A stretch of DNA of 64,000 nucleotides from Shewanella hanedai (GTDB lineage: Bacteria > Pseudomonadota > Gammaproteobacteria > Enterobacterales > Shewanellaceae): the NCBI RefSeq assembly GCF_007197645.1, contig NZ_VKGK01000014.1:1-64000 (forward strand). The letters run 5' to 3'. The translations under genes and the position numbers were made by a program. The notes under the pieces are model-generated. The model saw only the letters and a list, made by a program, of their open reading frames with translations. It did no database searches and was not told where the DNA came from. This document shows positions 50,549-59,289 of the stretch, one piece after another. Within the stretch, counting starts at the first letter, position 1. Each line of letters begins with the position of its first letter.

Positions 50549-51238
50549 TTAAAACTGAGACTGAACGGCAAATACCCATTTCGTTTCCTCAAGCTCAACA
50601 TCATCGATACGGTTTGCTTCATAGCGATACCTAATTTCCCACGACCACTGCTCTGTGAGGCGATAACCCAGTGATACCCACGCAGTCCCTTCAAATCTTT
50701 CGCGACCATCGATAGCTGCACTCACTTCAGTTGACACTTGGTTGTACCACCTATCAGTCCAAGGTTTCAACATGGACACACTGGCATTAGCAGCGAAACT
50801 GTTACTGCTAGAATGATCATCAATACTCAGGTAATTTGCAGCGACTTCGGTAAACACTAAAGTCTCATACCAACCAATATATTCGCTGATCACACCCACT
50901 TGATACTGGTAGTGACTAAGACGACCGATCTCAGTCTCGGTTTTACCATGATTAATTTTGGCGCTAATATTGAGGTTGTTACCTTGACCCACTGGCGCAT
51001 AGAGGTAAGACAAGGTCCATTTATCTCCGCCTAGATTCGTGTTTAACTCAACTTTTTGTGTCTCCCCTCCTAATCGCCCACCGACTTTAAGTACGTCAGC
51101 ATCAAATCCTATCCCCACAGAAGTGGCTAAATTAAGTGGATCGCCAATATGACGATTGAGCTGTGCCTGGGCTGAAGTAGAGACACCAGAGAGGAGAATC
51201 AGTGCTAGCGGGAGAGTGATTTGAGTTGAATATGACAT
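50549..51238 (-). CDS. small outer-membrane beta-barrel protein
   Basis: 229 residues from ATG at 51238. The signal peptide ends near AQA/QLNRH. The mature part shows alternating amphipathic strands, including a YxVGVxSEYIGWYE-like segment, repeated Gly/aromatic turns and the terminal FAVQSQF with C-terminal Phe, the insertion signal for BamA. Likely an 8- to 10-strand barrel. I recognise no specific family or ligand. Confidence 0.7.
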   Translation of the reverse strand: MSYSTQITLPLALILLSGVSTSAQAQLNRHIGDPLNLATSVGIGFDADVLKVGGRLGGETQKVELNTNLGGDKWTLSYLYAPVGQGNNLNISAKINHGKTETEIGRLSHYQYQVGVISEYIGWYETLVFTEVAANYLSIDDHSSSNSFAANASVSMLKPWTDRWYNQVSTEVSAAIDGRERFEGTAWVSLGYRLTEQWSWEIRYRYEANRIDDVELEETKWVFAVQSQF

Positions 51239-51442
51239 TGGTAACACCGCGAAAAATTATATTATCACTTTTAAAAAAACAGCCATCAAGAGCTTTTACT
51301 TTATATTACAGCAAGATAACCAGTTACAAACAGGCACTCACAAGTGACAGCAAATGTATCCATCATAAGAACATGCATACCTCTAGTCACCATCGGCATA
51401 TCTCGCTATGATAAATTTCTCTAACGATTTGATGAGAATGGC

Positions 51443-51796
51443 ATGTCAGAGCAAAGGGCTGTTAGCCCAATAGAAAAGATTTGGTTTATTGTTAACCTCA
51501 TCCCTAAAGGTAATGTGAGTTCATATGGAAAAATTGCTGATTTAGCAGGGCTTCCAGGTAGAGCAAGATACGTTTCAACCGCGCTGAAACGAGCCCCTAA
51601 AGAGATGCTATTACCTTGGCATAGAGTCATCAATAGCCAAGGAAAAATTTCGTTTGAAAGTAAGAGTCAACTCTATCAAACTCAAATGGAGCTTTTAAGA
51701 CTCGATGGAATTGAAGTGAACCGAGGAAAAGTTTCATTGTCTGAGTACGAATGGAAACCAGATCTTGCCACTCTCATGTTTGAGATCCCTTTTTAA
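51443..51796 (+). CDS. alkyltransferase-like protein (ATL, MGMT family, PWHR type)
   Basis: 117 residues, the DNA-binding domain of O6-alkylguanine transferases only. The active-site motif is P58-W59-H60-R61, so the acceptor Cys of PCHR is replaced by Trp, as in E. coli YbaZ. The helix-turn-helix and Arg finger region are present (GRARYVSTALKRAP). ATL proteins bind O6-alkylguanine without repairing it and flag it for nucleotide excision repair. Monocistronic. Confidence 0.93.
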   Translation: MSEQRAVSPIEKIWFIVNLIPKGNVSSYGKIADLAGLPGRARYVSTALKRAPKEMLLPWHRVINSQGKISFESKSQLYQTQMELLRLDGIEVNRGKVSLSEYEWKPDLATLMFEIPF

Positions 51797-51957
51797 CTCG
51801 ACTTGCTACTTGCTATCAAATAACGAGTGAAGCAAGATAAAGTATGTTTCGAGTTATCTTTAACACACTGAATCAATTAAATAGAAAAAGTATTCATCGT
51901 TAGCGTGACCAAATTAAAAGCTCAAAAATTTAGACGACTGTACTTGAGGAGACCTCT

Positions 51958-52728
51958 TTGTCAAAAGGTAAAAATCTGTTAATCGCAATACACCTTTTAA
52001 GTGCTAGCTTTGCTATTTCGGCTGCGCCTAGCCCGCTTACTCCCCAAACAGCTGAGTATCAAGTCTATTACGGCAGTATTGAACTTGGTAAAGCTAGATA
52101 CCAACTCCCAGCTCCCGAAGGTAATGTTTATCAATACCGTTTTGATAGCGACGTGAGCCTTTTAGTGCTATCTGATAGAAGAAATGTCCGCAGTGACTTT
52201 ATCTCTGACGGCGACCAGCTAACACCAATGCGTTATACCCATAACCGTAAAGGCACCGGACCGAGCTTTCAGGAACAAGCGGCCTTTGCGAAGGAGCAAT
52301 CTGTTGTTCATAGCCGTTATAAAGATGAACGCGCTAAGTTACCCTATACCGACATTTTATATGATCCCCTGATGGTGCAACTTCAGTTCCGTCTCGATTT
52401 GGCCAAAGGTAAGAAAGACCTGCACTATTCCATGGTCAAAGAAGGTGAGATAGATGAGTATGACTTTCGCATCATAGGAAAAGAGCGAATGAACATAGAC
52501 AGCGGCAGTTATGAAACCGTTAAAATTGAAGTGGTGAGAGACAGTAAGAAGCGTCAAACCTTTTTCTGGATGGCACCGGATCTTGGCTATCTGCCAGTTC
52601 GTCTGACTCACTTTGAAAAAGGCAGTAAGCAGCTTGATATCAAATTACTGAACTACCAGTTTTCAGAACCAGCGCGGCCAGTTAAACCTTTACCAACAGA
52701 GGCTGAAGCGACAACGCAGACACCTTAA
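51958..52728 (+). CDS. secreted DUF3108-domain protein
   Basis: 256 residues from a TTG start with a strong GAGGAG 6-8 bases upstream; there is no better ATG. Signal peptide about 1-22 (ISA/APSP). The DUF3108 domain (about 30-230) begins AEYQVYYGSIELGKARYQL, and FFWMAPDLGYLPVRLTHFEK is the conserved C-terminal block. Periplasmic or outer-membrane-associated; function of the family unknown. A 15-bp hairpin terminator follows. Confidence 0.85.
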   Translation: MSKGKNLLIAIHLLSASFAISAAPSPLTPQTAEYQVYYGSIELGKARYQLPAPEGNVYQYRFDSDVSLLVLSDRRNVRSDFISDGDQLTPMRYTHNRKGTGPSFQEQAAFAKEQSVVHSRYKDERAKLPYTDILYDPLMVQLQFRLDLAKGKKDLHYSMVKEGEIDEYDFRIIGKERMNIDSGSYETVKIEVVRDSKKRQTFFWMAPDLGYLPVRLTHFEKGSKQLDIKLLNYQFSEPARPVKPLPTEAEATTQTP

Positions 52729-52750
52729 TACATCCATAGTCTAAATATCA

Positions 52751-52790
52751 AGATGCCCAAATGATAACGATCATTTGGGCATCTTTGATT
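52751..52790 (+). terminator. terminator after the DUF3108 gene
   Basis: Perfect 15-bp arms AGATGCCCAAATGAT / ATCATTTGGGCATCT with an AACG loop, followed by TTGATT. Strong stem, weak U-tract. It lies between two convergent genes and can act on both. Confidence 0.75.
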
Positions 52791-52810
52791 GCAATCAGTA
52801 TAAAGATTTT

Positions 52811-53128
52811 TTAAAGCGATATTTCGGGCTGCTCACTCACTTGATAATGCCGTTCAACATCTTTGGTGATTGTTCCCCACACAGAGTGTCGCACGCGAGC
52901 TTGATGAAATTCAAAAGCAGTTTGATTTGAAAACACTTCATAGACATTAAAACGATTTTTATCGCCACAATCCTGAGTCACTTCAAATAGCACACAGCCT
53001 TGCTCTTGTCTTGTTAGCTTAATATGACCAGCAAGTGCAGCGATTACCGCGTTAAGGTCATCATTTTCTACAAGTCGATACCCAAACTGCCTGGAGATGC
53101 TCGTTTCAGAGGCCTTGCGCGAGTTCAA
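52811..53128 (-). CDS. ABM-domain (quinol monooxygenase-like) protein
   Basis: 105 residues from a TTG start. The ABM ferredoxin-like fold is recognisable: IAALAGHIKLTRQEQGCVLFEV, RFNVYEVFSNQTAFEFHQ and a conserved H in FEFHQARVRHSV. Such enzymes oxidise quinols or aromatic substrates without cofactors, as dimers. The first about 14 residues (MNSRKASE...) do not fit the family and abut an intergenic repeat, so the 5' end may have been altered; no ATG start is available. Confidence 0.7.
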   Translation of the reverse strand: MNSRKASETSISRQFGYRLVENDDLNAVIAALAGHIKLTRQEQGCVLFEVTQDCGDKNRFNVYEVFSNQTAFEFHQARVRHSVWGTITKDVERHYQVSEQPEISL

Positions 53129-53301
53129 TTCTAGGCGTATTAGTATTAGAATGGTTACTCCCTTTTAAGCTAGTACAACAACGAAGTGGGCTTGCGCAAA
53201 TCCTTCTCTGATGGGTTTTAATGTGCTTTATTCTGCGTTATTGATTTTGCCAAGGGAACAACCATTACCTACAATCAACATCTTGCCTAAAGCACATTAA
53301 A
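53129..53301. repeat. intergenic repeat region sharing motifs with the 61-kb element
   Basis: Two parts. First, 53127-53170 (AATTCTAGGCG...GAATGGTTACTCCCTTTTAAG) resembles 61056-61096 in the inverted-repeat element. Second, TTTAATGTGCTTTA (53217-53230) and TAAAGCACATTAAA (53288-53301) form 14-bp inverted repeats. Inside them, on the - strand, TAATGGTTGTTCCCTT-N14-CGCAGAA recurs exactly as at 61078-61114. No ORF. Likely a composite of dispersed intergenic repeats. Confidence 0.6.
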
Positions 53302-53399
53302 TTCCCACTGAATCCTGCATTTCCAAGTAGCTTGGGTATTTATCCCTCTAAAATCACTTTTCTCAAGATCAACACCTCAAAAATATAAACTCAAGGAGG

Positions 53400-53663
53400 C
53401 TAGCCTTTACGTTGCTGCAAATAATCGATAATGTCACTCGACTCATATAACCAACGTACACTGTCATTTTCTTCAATACGAAGACAGGGAACTTGTTTCT
53501 TACCGCCGCCCTCTATCAACTCGTCTTTATAAATCTCGCTAGAGTGTATGTTTTTGTGCTCGAACTCTAGCCCCATCATTTTTATGGATAGTAGTACCTT
53601 GATACAGTACGGACAGGTATTGAAATAATAAAGCTGTACATCATTCAGATTTTTAGCTGACAT
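53400..53663 (-). CDS. glutaredoxin-like protein
   Basis: 87 residues. The thioredoxin fold has the dithiol active site NTCPYCIKV (CPYC), a cis-Pro in KKQVPCLRI and the C-terminal ESSDIIDYLQQR helix, which resembles the N-terminal domain of glutathione S-transferases. Probably a small glutathione-dependent disulfide reductase. Monocistronic. Confidence 0.88.
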   Translation of the reverse strand: MSAKNLNDVQLYYFNTCPYCIKVLLSIKMMGLEFEHKNIHSSEIYKDELIEGGGKKQVPCLRIEENDSVRWLYESSDIIDYLQQRKG

Positions 53664-53766
53664 TTGATTTCCTTAAAACATAATGAATACGAATTTAGTT
53701 GTGGTTAAGCATCAATCAGGTAATACGGCGACGATTTCAACTTCAAGATACCTGAAATACCATGGT

Positions 53767-54546
53767 TTATTGAGGAGGTATTCTCACCCCTTTACGAAAC
53801 AGTTCCCAATCGCCTGCCGCTAATATATGCCACTCTTCATTATTGGTTAATGGGCGAGTAGCAATCACGGTCACGATATCATTGGGTGTTGTCTCCTTAT
53901 CGAAATCAATCACCACATCGGTGTCGATAAGTGTTGCTTGACCAAATGGTGCTTTACGCGTGATGTAACAGAGATTGTTACTGCAATAACTCATCAAGTG
54001 CTCACCATCACTTAAGATCATGTTGAACACGCCTAATCCGCGGATCTCATCAGCTAAGCTTGCTATGTATTGAAACACAGGCCTTGCATCTTCAGGCTCT
54101 TGCTCACCAAACTTCTGTACCACTTTCTCTAATATCCAACAAAAAGCTAACTCGCTGTCAGTAACACCTACTGGTTGAAAGCGAGAAACCACAAATTTCT
54201 CTTCATAGTCTGACAGCTGACCATTATGAGCATAGGTCCAGTAACGTCCCCACAGTTCTCGCGTAAATGGGTGTGTATTTTCAAGTGATACACAACCGCG
54301 GTTTGCTTGCCTTATATGACTCACCACGACTTCACTCTTAATCGGGTAGGATTGGATCATCTTCGCGATATGAGATTCACTGCTTGGACAGGCATCTTTA
54401 AACGTACGACTTCCCTTACCTTCGTAAAAAGTAATGCCCCATCCGTCTACATGCGGCCCAGTAACACCACCTCTTTGAGCTAAACCAGTAAAACTAAATA
54501 CTATATCTGTCGGCACATTCGCGCTCATCGCCAGTAGTTCACACAT
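53767..54546 (-). CDS. class II glutamine amidotransferase (YafJ-like)
   Basis: 259 residues from ATG at 54546. After Met removal Cys2 (MCELLAMSANVP) is the Ntn nucleophile. Family residues: VVSHIRQANRGCVSLENTHPF, WTYAHNGQLSDYE and VGVTDSELAFCWIL. It is a stand-alone glutaminase domain of the YafJ type without a fused synthase; the ammonia acceptor is unknown. Confidence 0.92.
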   Translation of the reverse strand: MCELLAMSANVPTDIVFSFTGLAQRGGVTGPHVDGWGITFYEGKGSRTFKDACPSSESHIAKMIQSYPIKSEVVVSHIRQANRGCVSLENTHPFTRELWGRYWTYAHNGQLSDYEEKFVVSRFQPVGVTDSELAFCWILEKVVQKFGEQEPEDARPVFQYIASLADEIRGLGVFNMILSDGEHLMSYCSNNLCYITRKAPFGQATLIDTDVVIDFDKETTPNDIVTVIATRPLTNNEEWHILAAGDWELFRKGVRIPPQ

Positions 54547-54633
54547 CAAGTTTGCCTTTTTATTTTTACTTCTTATTTTCTATTCTAACTAGTTGAAGGT
54601 AAAAGTGGAATCACACACAAAAACTAAATATTT

Positions 54634-54645
54634 AAACGTTTGTTT
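54634..54645. promoter_or_regulatory. candidate PsrA-type operator upstream of fadE
   Basis: AAACGTTTGTTT fits the AAAC-N(2-4)-GTTT core recognised by PsrA, a fatty-acid-responsive TetR regulator reported to share fatty-acid control with FadR in Shewanella. It lies 143-154 bp upstream of the fadE start. Confidence 0.4.
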
Positions 54646-54692
54646 TAAATAATGCTTGTATTAAATAACACTTAGGTTTAAATTTTATGCGA

Positions 54693-54709
54693 CACAGGTC
54701 AGACCACAA
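54693..54709. promoter_or_regulatory. FadR operator upstream of fadE
   Basis: CACAGGTCAGACCACAA contains the palindromic core GGTCNGACC of the FadR consensus (AACTGGTCNGACCAGTT). It is centred about 87 bp upstream of the fadE start. Repression relieved by long-chain acyl-CoA is expected. Confidence 0.75.
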
Positions 54710-54787
54710 CCTATAATTGTGATATTGATCTATGTAAATAATTGGCGATAAGTAATCAAATAGATCGCCCTATTAAGGAGAATAACA

Positions 54788-57235
54788 GTGACTACCCTAC
54801 TTTGGACTCTTGCGATGCTTTTTGTGTTAGGTGCATTAACCTACCTCAGAGTATCTCTACTTACATCTAGTTTCATCGCCGCAATCGTCCTTACGATCGG
54901 CACAGCGACTGAAGCTGTTAGTCCCTTAACTTGGATTATCTTTTTAGTTATCGCATTACCATTGAACATCAACTCGTTTCGTAAAACTTACCTAACGAAG
55001 CCAATGCTTAAGATGTATCGCGGCATCATGCCTGAGATGTCTTCTACTGAGAAAGAAGCCATTGAAGCAGGTACAACTTGGTGGGATGCTGATCTTTTCG
55101 CAGGTAAGCCTGACTGGAAGAAATTGCACAACTATCCAACAGCACGTTTGACCGCTGATGAGCAAGCATTTATCGATGGTCCCGTTGAAGAAGTGTGTAA
55201 AATGCTCAATCAGCATCAAGTCTCTCATCAACTTGGCGATCTGCCTCAAGAGATCTGGCAGTACCTGAAAGATCACGGCTTCTTTGCCATGATCATTAAG
55301 AAAAAATATGGCGGTCTTGAATATTCAGCTTATGCACAATCGCGTGTATTACAAAAACTAGCTGGATTAAGCAGTGAGCTGGCTTCGACTGTTGGTGTAC
55401 CTAACTCTTTAGGCCCCGGCGAGCTACTGCAACATTATGGTACTCCCGCTCAGCAAAACCATTACCTACCAAGATTAGCGAAAGGTTTAGAGGTCCCTTG
55501 TTTTGCACTCACCAGCCCTGAAGCTGGTAGTGACGCAGGCGCTATCCCTGATTTTGGTATTGTTTGTAAAGGTCAGTGGGAAGGTGAAGAAGTTCTGGGC
55601 ATGAAACTAACCTGGAACAAACGCTATATTACCCTTGCACCAGTAGCGACCGTATTGGGTCTTGCATTTAAACTAAGAGATCCTGACAGCTTATTAGGTG
55701 ATAAAGAGGAACTCGGTATCACCTGTGCACTTATTCCAACCGATATCGAAGGCGTTGAAACAGGACGTAGACACTTCCCGCTTAACTGTATGTTCCAAAA
55801 TGGTCCTACTCGTGGCGATGAAGTATTCGTACCATTAAGCTTTATCATTGGTGGACCAGAGATGGCTGGCCAAGGCTGGCGTATGCTGGTTGAATGTCTG
55901 TCTGTAGGTCGTGGTATCACGTTACCGTCAAACTCAGCAGGGGGCGTTAAAACAGCCGCGATTGCAACTGGGGCATATGCGCGTATTCGTCGCCAGTTTA
56001 AATTACCTATTGGTAAGCTTGAAGGTATTGAAGAGCCAATGGCACGTATCGGCGGAAACGCTTATTTAATGGAAGCGGTAACTAGCCTAACAACCACGGG
56101 TATTGATTTAGGTGAGAAGCCATCGGTTATCTCAGCCATCGTTAAGTTCCATCTCACCGATAGAATGCAGAAATGTGTTATCGATGCCATGGATATCCAC
56201 GGTGGTAAAGGCGTATGCCTTGGACCAAACAACTATTTAGGTAGGGGTTATCAAGCAGCACCTATTGCAATCACGGTTGAAGGTGCAAATATTCTGACCC
56301 GTTCTATGATCATTTATGGTCAAGGTGCAATTCGTTGTCACCCCTATGTACTCACAGAGATGGAATCAGCATTTGATCCCGATGCAGAGAAAGGATTAAG
56401 TGACTTTGATGCTGCCATATTCGGTCACATTGGATTTACTGCCAGTAACCTTGTACGCAGCTTCTGGTTAGGTTTAACCTCAAGCCGTTTCTCTAACGCG
56501 CCTTATTCAGATAAAACAAAACGATATTATCAGCACATGAACCGCTTCAGTGCTAACTTAGCGCTATTGTCTGACTTAGCGATGGCGAGCCTAGGTGGCG
56601 AGTTAAAACGTAAAGAGCGTATATCTGCTCGTTTAGGTGATCTGTTAAGCCAACTTTATCTGGCCTCTGCTACCTTGAAGCGCTATGAAGATGAAGGTCG
56701 TCAGACAGAAGATCTTGCCTTAGTACAATGGGCTGTTGAAGACTCACTTTATAAACTACAAGATTCACTCGATGATTTGCTAGATAACTTTCCTATGGGA
56801 CTTGGCCGTGTACTTCGCGTTATCTTGTTCCCGTTCGGTCGTCCACTTAAACGCCCAAGCGATATACTGGACCATAAAGTGGCTAAGATCATGCAGACTC
56901 CCTGTGCAAGTCGAGAGCGTCTAGGCAAAGGTCAGTTCTTCACGCCATGTGAAAACAATCCTGTCGGTATTCAAGAGCAAACGTTTATAAACATCATTGC
57001 TTGTGAGCCACTGCACGATAAAGTGTGTAAAGCTGCCGGTAAACGTCTGCCATTTATGTGGCTTGATAAAGTCGCCGCTGAAGGTAAAGCACTTGGGATC
57101 TTAAGCGAAGATGAGATAGCGCTACTTGAACGTGCTGAAATTGGACGAATGAAGTCAATCAACGTTGACGATTTTGATCCCGATGAGCTCAAAGCCATGA
57201 CGGTTGTGAAAGCTAAGCATGAACAAGCGGCATAA
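54788..57235 (+). CDS. fadE: membrane-type acyl-CoA dehydrogenase
   Basis: 815 residues, the size of E. coli FadE (814). Two N-terminal membrane helices (about 3-25 and 28-52) precede the acyl-CoA dehydrogenase core. FAD/substrate segments include [53 protein letters not shown] and [18 protein letters not shown] FadE-specific C-terminal domain follows. It performs the first step of fatty-acid beta-oxidation at the inner membrane. AAGGAG lies about 7 bases before the start. A strong terminator follows. Confidence 0.97.
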   Translation: MTTLLWTLAMLFVLGALTYLRVSLLTSSFIAAIVLTIGTATEAVSPLTWIIFLVIALPLNINSFRKTYLTKPMLKMYRGIMPEMSSTEKEAIEAGTTWWDADLFAGKPDWKKLHNYPTARLTADEQAFIDGPVEEVCKMLNQHQVSHQLGDLPQEIWQYLKDHGFFAMIIKKKYGGLEYSAYAQSRVLQKLAGLSSELASTVGVPNSLGPGELLQHYGTPAQQNHYLPRLAKGLEVPCFALTSPEAGSDAGAIPDFGIVCKGQWEGEEVLGMKLTWNKRYITLAPVATVLGLAFKLRDPDSLLGDKEELGITCALIPTDIEGVETGRRHFPLNCMFQNGPTRGDEVFVPLSFIIGGPEMAGQGWRMLVECLSVGRGITLPSNSAGGVKTAAIATGAYARIRRQFKLPIGKLEGIEEPMARIGGNAYLMEAVTSLTTTGIDLGEKPSVISAIVKFHLTDRMQKCVIDAMDIHGGKGVCLGPNNYLGRGYQAAPIAITVEGANILTRSMIIYGQGAIRCHPYVLTEMESAFDPDAEKGLSDFDAAIFGHIGFTASNLVRSFWLGLTSSRFSNAPYSDKTKRYYQHMNRFSANLALLSDLAMASLGGELKRKERISARLGDLLSQLYLASATLKRYEDEGRQTEDLALVQWAVEDSLYKLQDSLDDLLDNFPMGLGRVLRVILFPFGRPLKRPSDILDHKVAKIMQTPCASRERLGKGQFFTPCENNPVGIQEQTFINIIACEPLHDKVCKAAGKRLPFMWLDKVAAEGKALGILSEDEIALLERAEIGRMKSINVDDFDPDELKAMTVVKAKHEQAA

Positions 57236-57279
57236 TCGTTAATGAGTTAATCAATAATGACTATCTGTTAGGGATTAAT

Positions 57280-57307
57280 AAAAAGGAGGCATTAGCCTCC
57301 TTTTTTA
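57280..57307. terminator. terminator after fadE (bidirectional)
   Basis: AAGGAGGC-ATTA-GCCTCCTT (57283-57302) with T-run downstream and A-run upstream. It also serves the convergent antiporter gene on the - strand, whose stop is at 57322. Confidence 0.9.
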
Positions 57308-57321
57308 TGTCCGAATAATAA

Positions 57322-59244
57322 TTACCCTTCCTGCTTATCTAAATCGGCTACGTCACCAGTAGTATTCTCAGCAGAATCCACTTCACTTTTAACCTGTTTT
57401 TCTAACGCTAACTTCTCAGCTTCTGCCACACGCTCATTTTCGGCTTGTGTTTTAGCCCAATTCTGCGCTTCCATTGGCAGTAGGCTAATTAACTCAATGC
57501 CATTTTTAAGTTCAGTATCAGAAGCGGTAAAGATGTTAACTTTGCCCTCCTCCACATAAATAAGTGGCATGGCAGTTTCACCGTATCTGTCTTTAAAATT
57601 CTTAAAGGTGAAATTTTCAGTGATATTAGTGCTCTTTATCTGCGCGCCCTTCGCCATTAAACTGGCCAATTTTGCGTAAGTCACAGATTCACCGAACAAA
57701 CACAGGCTTTTTTGATAAGACTCTGAAAGCTGATGTCTGGCACTGGCTTCTTCGTTATGCATCAAACCAAAGACTTTATTGCTGCCAAAGAGATCCTGAA
57801 AATGAAAACTCACTAATGGATTAAGCTGCCGGTAGGGTGAGATCACTAACAAACGCCCTATTCCTTTCATGTCCATAAAGTTACCCGCATGCTCCGACGC
57901 CGGATTGCCGAAATACACAGGGATGTTATCCATTCTAGCCAACCTGATATTATCCCAGTTATTATCGGCCAAAGTAACGGTGATGTTTTTGGATTTAAGC
58001 ACTTTTGCCAACTCTCGGGAGAAACTCGCCGCGCCGAAAATCAACAACCCTTGTGATTTACCGGCATTAACCCCTAAAAATCGTGCCCATGGTCCTGCTG
58101 TTAAACTCTGGATAACAACCGTTCCAATGATAATGAGAAACACCAAAGGAACAATTAATCCAGCCCCTTCAACGCCTAAATTTTCAAGTTTAATGGCAAA
58201 CAGTGAAGAAACCGCTGCAGCAACAATACCTCGTGGTGCCATCCAACTTAAAAACCATTTATCAGGTCGGCTTAGAGAAGTTCCGATGCCACAACACCAT
58301 ACGCTTAAAGGTCTGGCGACAAACATCACCACAGCTAATACAGCCAACCCTTCCCAACCTAAACTGAGTAAAGCATCAGAGTCGAGCCTTGCTGCGAGTA
58401 AGATGAACAAGGCCTAAATTAACAGTACAGTGAGGGTTTCTTTAAATTCGATAATATCTGAGATGTCCACGTCACGCATATTAGCTAAAAATATGCCCAT
58501 CACAGTAACCGTCAATAAGCCTGACTCCTCCTGCACCAAATTTGATGCAACAAAGATCCCCAACATAATCGTCAATACGGCTGTATTTTTTAGGTAATGC
58601 GGCAGTAAATTGTGCCTTAATATGTACCCTACAAAAAAACCAGTAACAGCGCCAAAACCCAGCCCAACACCTAACATATAACCCAAAGCATGCAGCATGT
58701 GTGTCGTTGGATCTGCCGCAACTGCGATATATTCAAATACAAGCACAGCAAGCAGTGCACCGATAGGGTCGATAACGATGCCTTCCCAACGCAAGATACT
58801 AGCCAGTTCAGATTTAGGTCTTATGCTGCGTAACATAGGTACAATAACCGTTGGGCCAGTCACAACCACTAAAGCACCAAAAAGCATCGCCATTTCCCAG
58901 CTAAAACCAAGTAAAAGGTGAGTCGCGACACCGATACAAGCCCAGGTGATTAAGGTTCCTATAGAGACTAGGTTTGTGACCATACGGCCATGATCTTTTA
59001 TCTCTTTAAAATTAAGCGTTAATGCGCCTTCAAACAGGATAACTGCCACACCTAAAGAGATAATAGGAAAAAGAAGATCACCAAAGATTTCATCAGGCTT
59101 AAGAAAGCCTAAACCAGGGCCGATGATCAAACCACAAAGCAGAAGTGGCAAGATAGCGGGAAGTCGCATTTTCCAGCCAATCCATTGACAAAACAAAGAC
59201 AAGATCCCCAACAAACCCAGCATGGCAGTGATCTGCTCAACCAT
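57322..59244 (-). pseudogene. CPA1-type cation:proton antiporter with RCK domain, split by an in-frame TAG
   Basis: Two adjacent open stretches in the same frame form one antiporter of about 640 codons. The first (59244-58414, 276 residues) has about nine membrane helices with VVVTGPTVIVPMLR and EGIVIDPIGALLAV, and stops at TAG (58416-58414) in the middle of a helix: ETLTVLLI-stop-ALFILLAARLDS. The second (to 57322) has the remaining helices, a TrkA-N/RCK-like domain (about SQGLLIFGAASFSRELAKVL) and a charged tail. No frameshift is needed, only one nonsense codon. A TTG at 58410 could in principle restart the second half. Either a recent pseudogene, a sequencing error or suppressed read-through. 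An AAGGAAAG ribosome site precedes the ATG. Confidence 0.85.
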
Positions 59245-59289
59245 ATAACTTTCCTTAAATAGTGTTTCAGTTAATAACTGCAGTATTGA

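Noticed and set aside
52791..52805. AATCAGTATAA near 52795 as a second end of the inverted-repeat element
   Set aside because: Only 11 bases match and no partner end lies at a suitable distance; treated as chance or a decayed remnant.
58414..58416. Recoding (pyrrolysine or similar) at the antiporter TAG
   Set aside because: Nothing in the lineage or neighbourhood suggests amber recoding. A nonsense mutation or sequence error is the simpler reading.
57869..58417. 182-aa + strand ORF opposite the antiporter
   Set aside because: Antisense shadow of membrane-protein coding sequence; no start signals, and composition follows the complementary strand.
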